Assembly: GCA_030613045.1 (NCBI GenBank)
Contig: JAUWMS010000217.1
Location: 1 to 5,599, forward strand
Reading direction: 5' to 3'
DNA from: Candidatus Latescibacterota bacterium
GTDB lineage: Bacteria; Latescibacterota; 4484-107
DNA length: 5,599 nt
Both the position numbers and the translations under genes were made by a program. The notes under the pieces were generated by a model. That model searched no databases, had not been told where the DNA came from, and saw only the letters and a program-made list of their open reading frames with translations. This document shows positions 4,550-5,599 of the stretch, in pieces. Positions within the stretch are counted from its first letter, which is position 1; each line of letters opens with the position of its first letter.

Positions 4550-5599
4550 CAGTGACCTCCTTTCGGATGATATTGAGGCAGTTCTTTCGCCACACGGGAA
4601 CCCGTTCGGCCCAACCTTGTTGAGCCAAATAGGTGCGGTCCATTTCCGATGCAGTGCCCGACTTTTCTGTGTCAGACGCCTCGTGTTCCAAAACATTGGC
4701 TACGTGCACGGCCACCAGCGGATTGAAGTCTTTGTCCGGATGTTTCCCCGGGTTGTGGTGGAAGGCCGCAGCCACGAACAGAGAATCGGGCAGCCCCCAG
4801 AACTCCATGAGGAAGGCGCCCACTTCCCCGTGACTCGCGTCGAATATCCTCTGCTCCGCTTCGGACTGCTCGATCCCTTCTTCCGCCGCAAGCGCGAGCG
4901 CTGCACCATATTTTTCAGGGAGGTATGCTGCGAGCACCAGTTTACCCACGTCGTGGAGCAAGCCCGCTATAAAGACCTCATCCGATGACTTCTGATCGGC
5001 CCTTTCCGTCAGAGCAATCTGTTTGGCGAACGCCCCCACGGCCATACTATGGTTCCAGAGCGCGTCAGGCGATAAGCTCTCCAGTTTGCTCTGGTCAAAT
5101 TGAGAGAAAATATGGATGGAAAGGATCAGGTTCTTGAGCGTTTCCAGACCGAGGAGGACGACGGCCTGAACGGGATTGGCGATATGCCGGGGAAATCCGT
5201 AAAAGGCGGAATTGACTAACTTAAGTATCCTGGCCGTCATGCCTATGTCCTTCGATATAATCTGTCCCACTTCCCTTGTCGAAGCATTATTGGATTGAAC
5301 GCTCTCCACGATTTCGTGGTACAGAGACGGCAGGCTGGGCAGCGTCTCTATCTGCGAAATCACTTCTCTGAGTCCGTCGGTCGCCAAGTGATCCCGCATG
5401 GACCAGGCATTGATCAGCGTAGATTTCAATTTTCTTGGATCGCAGGGCTTGGACAGATACTGGTGTATCATACCACTGACCTGAAACATCGTTTCGCTAT
5501 CCGTCTGACCGGACAGGGCAATGCGTATCATCCGGGGATGGCGTTTCATGACTTCCTTCAAGAGTTGGGCGCCGTCCATACCGGGCATACGCATATCCG
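4521..5599 (-). CDS. Receiver-HDOD response regulator, 5'-truncated by window edge
   Basis: This is a signalling protein with a phosphorylatable receiver domain and an HDOD (HD-related output) domain, acting in the cytoplasm. The first complete codon (5597-5595) is an Asp in the context D-M-R-M-P-G-M-D-G, the usual phosphoacceptor context, so about 50 residues of the receiver lie outside the window. The receiver's later signature residues are visible: Ser29 in ALSGQTD and Lys50 in YLSKPC, counting that Asp as 1. The HDOD domain runs from about residue 86 (LPSLPSLYHEIVE) to 300, with the typical ISKDIGMTARILKLVNSAFYG segment (split here: ISKDIGMTA, then RILKLVNSAFYG). His183, His215-Asp216 in LLHDVGK, His256 and His280-His281 are all kept, so a metal site is possible. 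It ends at TGA 4521-4523 and overlaps the next gene's start by 29 bp. HDOD proteins are linked to c-di-GMP, motility and stress signalling, but many have no proven catalysis; the output here is unknown. Confidence 0.93.
   Translation of the reverse strand, partial: DMRMPGMDGAQLLKEVMKRHPRMIRIALSGQTDSETMFQVSGMIHQYLSKPCDPRKLKSTLINAWSMRDHLATDGLREVISQIETLPSLPSLYHEIVESVQSNNASTREVGQIISKDIGMTARILKLVNSAFYGFPRHIANPVQAVVLLGLETLKNLILSIHIFSQFDQSKLESLSPDALWNHSMAVGAFAKQIALTERADQKSSDEVFIAGLLHDVGKLVLAAYLPEKYGAALALAAEEGIEQSEAEQRIFDASHGEVGAFLMEFWGLPDSLFVAAAFHHNPGKHPDKDFNPLVAVHVANVLEHEASDTEKSGTASEMDRTYLAQQGWAERVPVWRKNCLNIIRKEVTDDRENSSRR
4555..4563 (-). promoter_or_regulatory. Strong Shine-Dalgarno for the degenerate HD-GYP gene
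   Basis: AAAGGAGGT on the minus strand lies 5 nt before ATG 4549-4547. It sits inside the 3' end of the upstream receiver-HDOD gene, so the second gene can start translation independently although the two overlap by 29 bp. It decides the start codon against the longer open frame. Confidence 0.85.

Noticed and set aside
4550..4696. N-terminal extension of the degenerate HD-GYP protein to ATG 4696
   Set aside because: It falls inside the upstream HDOD gene, lacks homology to receivers, and the strong ribosome site points to 4549.
4173..4988. Plus-strand open frame (271 codons)
   Set aside because: Antisense to two genes with clear receiver and HDOD motifs; no domain visible.

Overview
The window reads almost entirely on the minus strand, so genes are described from right to left. 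It is bacterial DNA with moderate to high GC in the genes and AT-rich spacers. A flagellar rod operon, a sigma-54 (-24/-12) promoter and paired response regulators with HD-type output domains all point to a motile Gram-negative bacterium. Nitrospirota, Desulfobacterota or NC10-like lineages would fit, but this is inference: no rRNA or other taxonomic marker is present.

Right part (5599 to 3398): two overlapping regulatory genes. The first, cut by the window edge exactly at its phosphoacceptor Asp, is a receiver-HDOD protein with its HD residues intact. The second is a receiver domain fused to an HD-GYP-like domain that has lost the HD pair and the GYP motif. Together they look like one two-gene signalling unit that uses protein-protein or ligand-binding output rather than DNA binding.

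Middle (3397 to 2758): about 640 bp without a convincing gene. It holds several inverted repeats, a CTTTGCG-type short repeat, a clear Rho-independent terminator facing left (2939-2965), and directly after it a near-consensus sigma-54 promoter (2922-2937) that drives the flagellar operon. The promoter is followed by a long leader of about 155 nt with four CACTCC copies.

Left part (2757 to 263): flgB, flgC, an unrecognised 88-codon gene, a secreted lytic transglycosylase and fliE. FlgB, FlgC and FliE are proximal-rod and rod/MS-ring adaptor subunits. The transglycosylase would open peptidoglycan to let the rod through, a job done by the FlgJ C-terminal domain in enterobacteria. The unknown small protein sits where a rod-assembly accessory factor would be expected. 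The spacers on either side of the unknown gene are filled with short-period repeats that can form hairpins.

Far left (262 to 1): no gene visible. It contains three kinds of small repeat or palindrome just downstream of fliE, then AT-rich sequence. The expected next gene, fliF, is not in the window.
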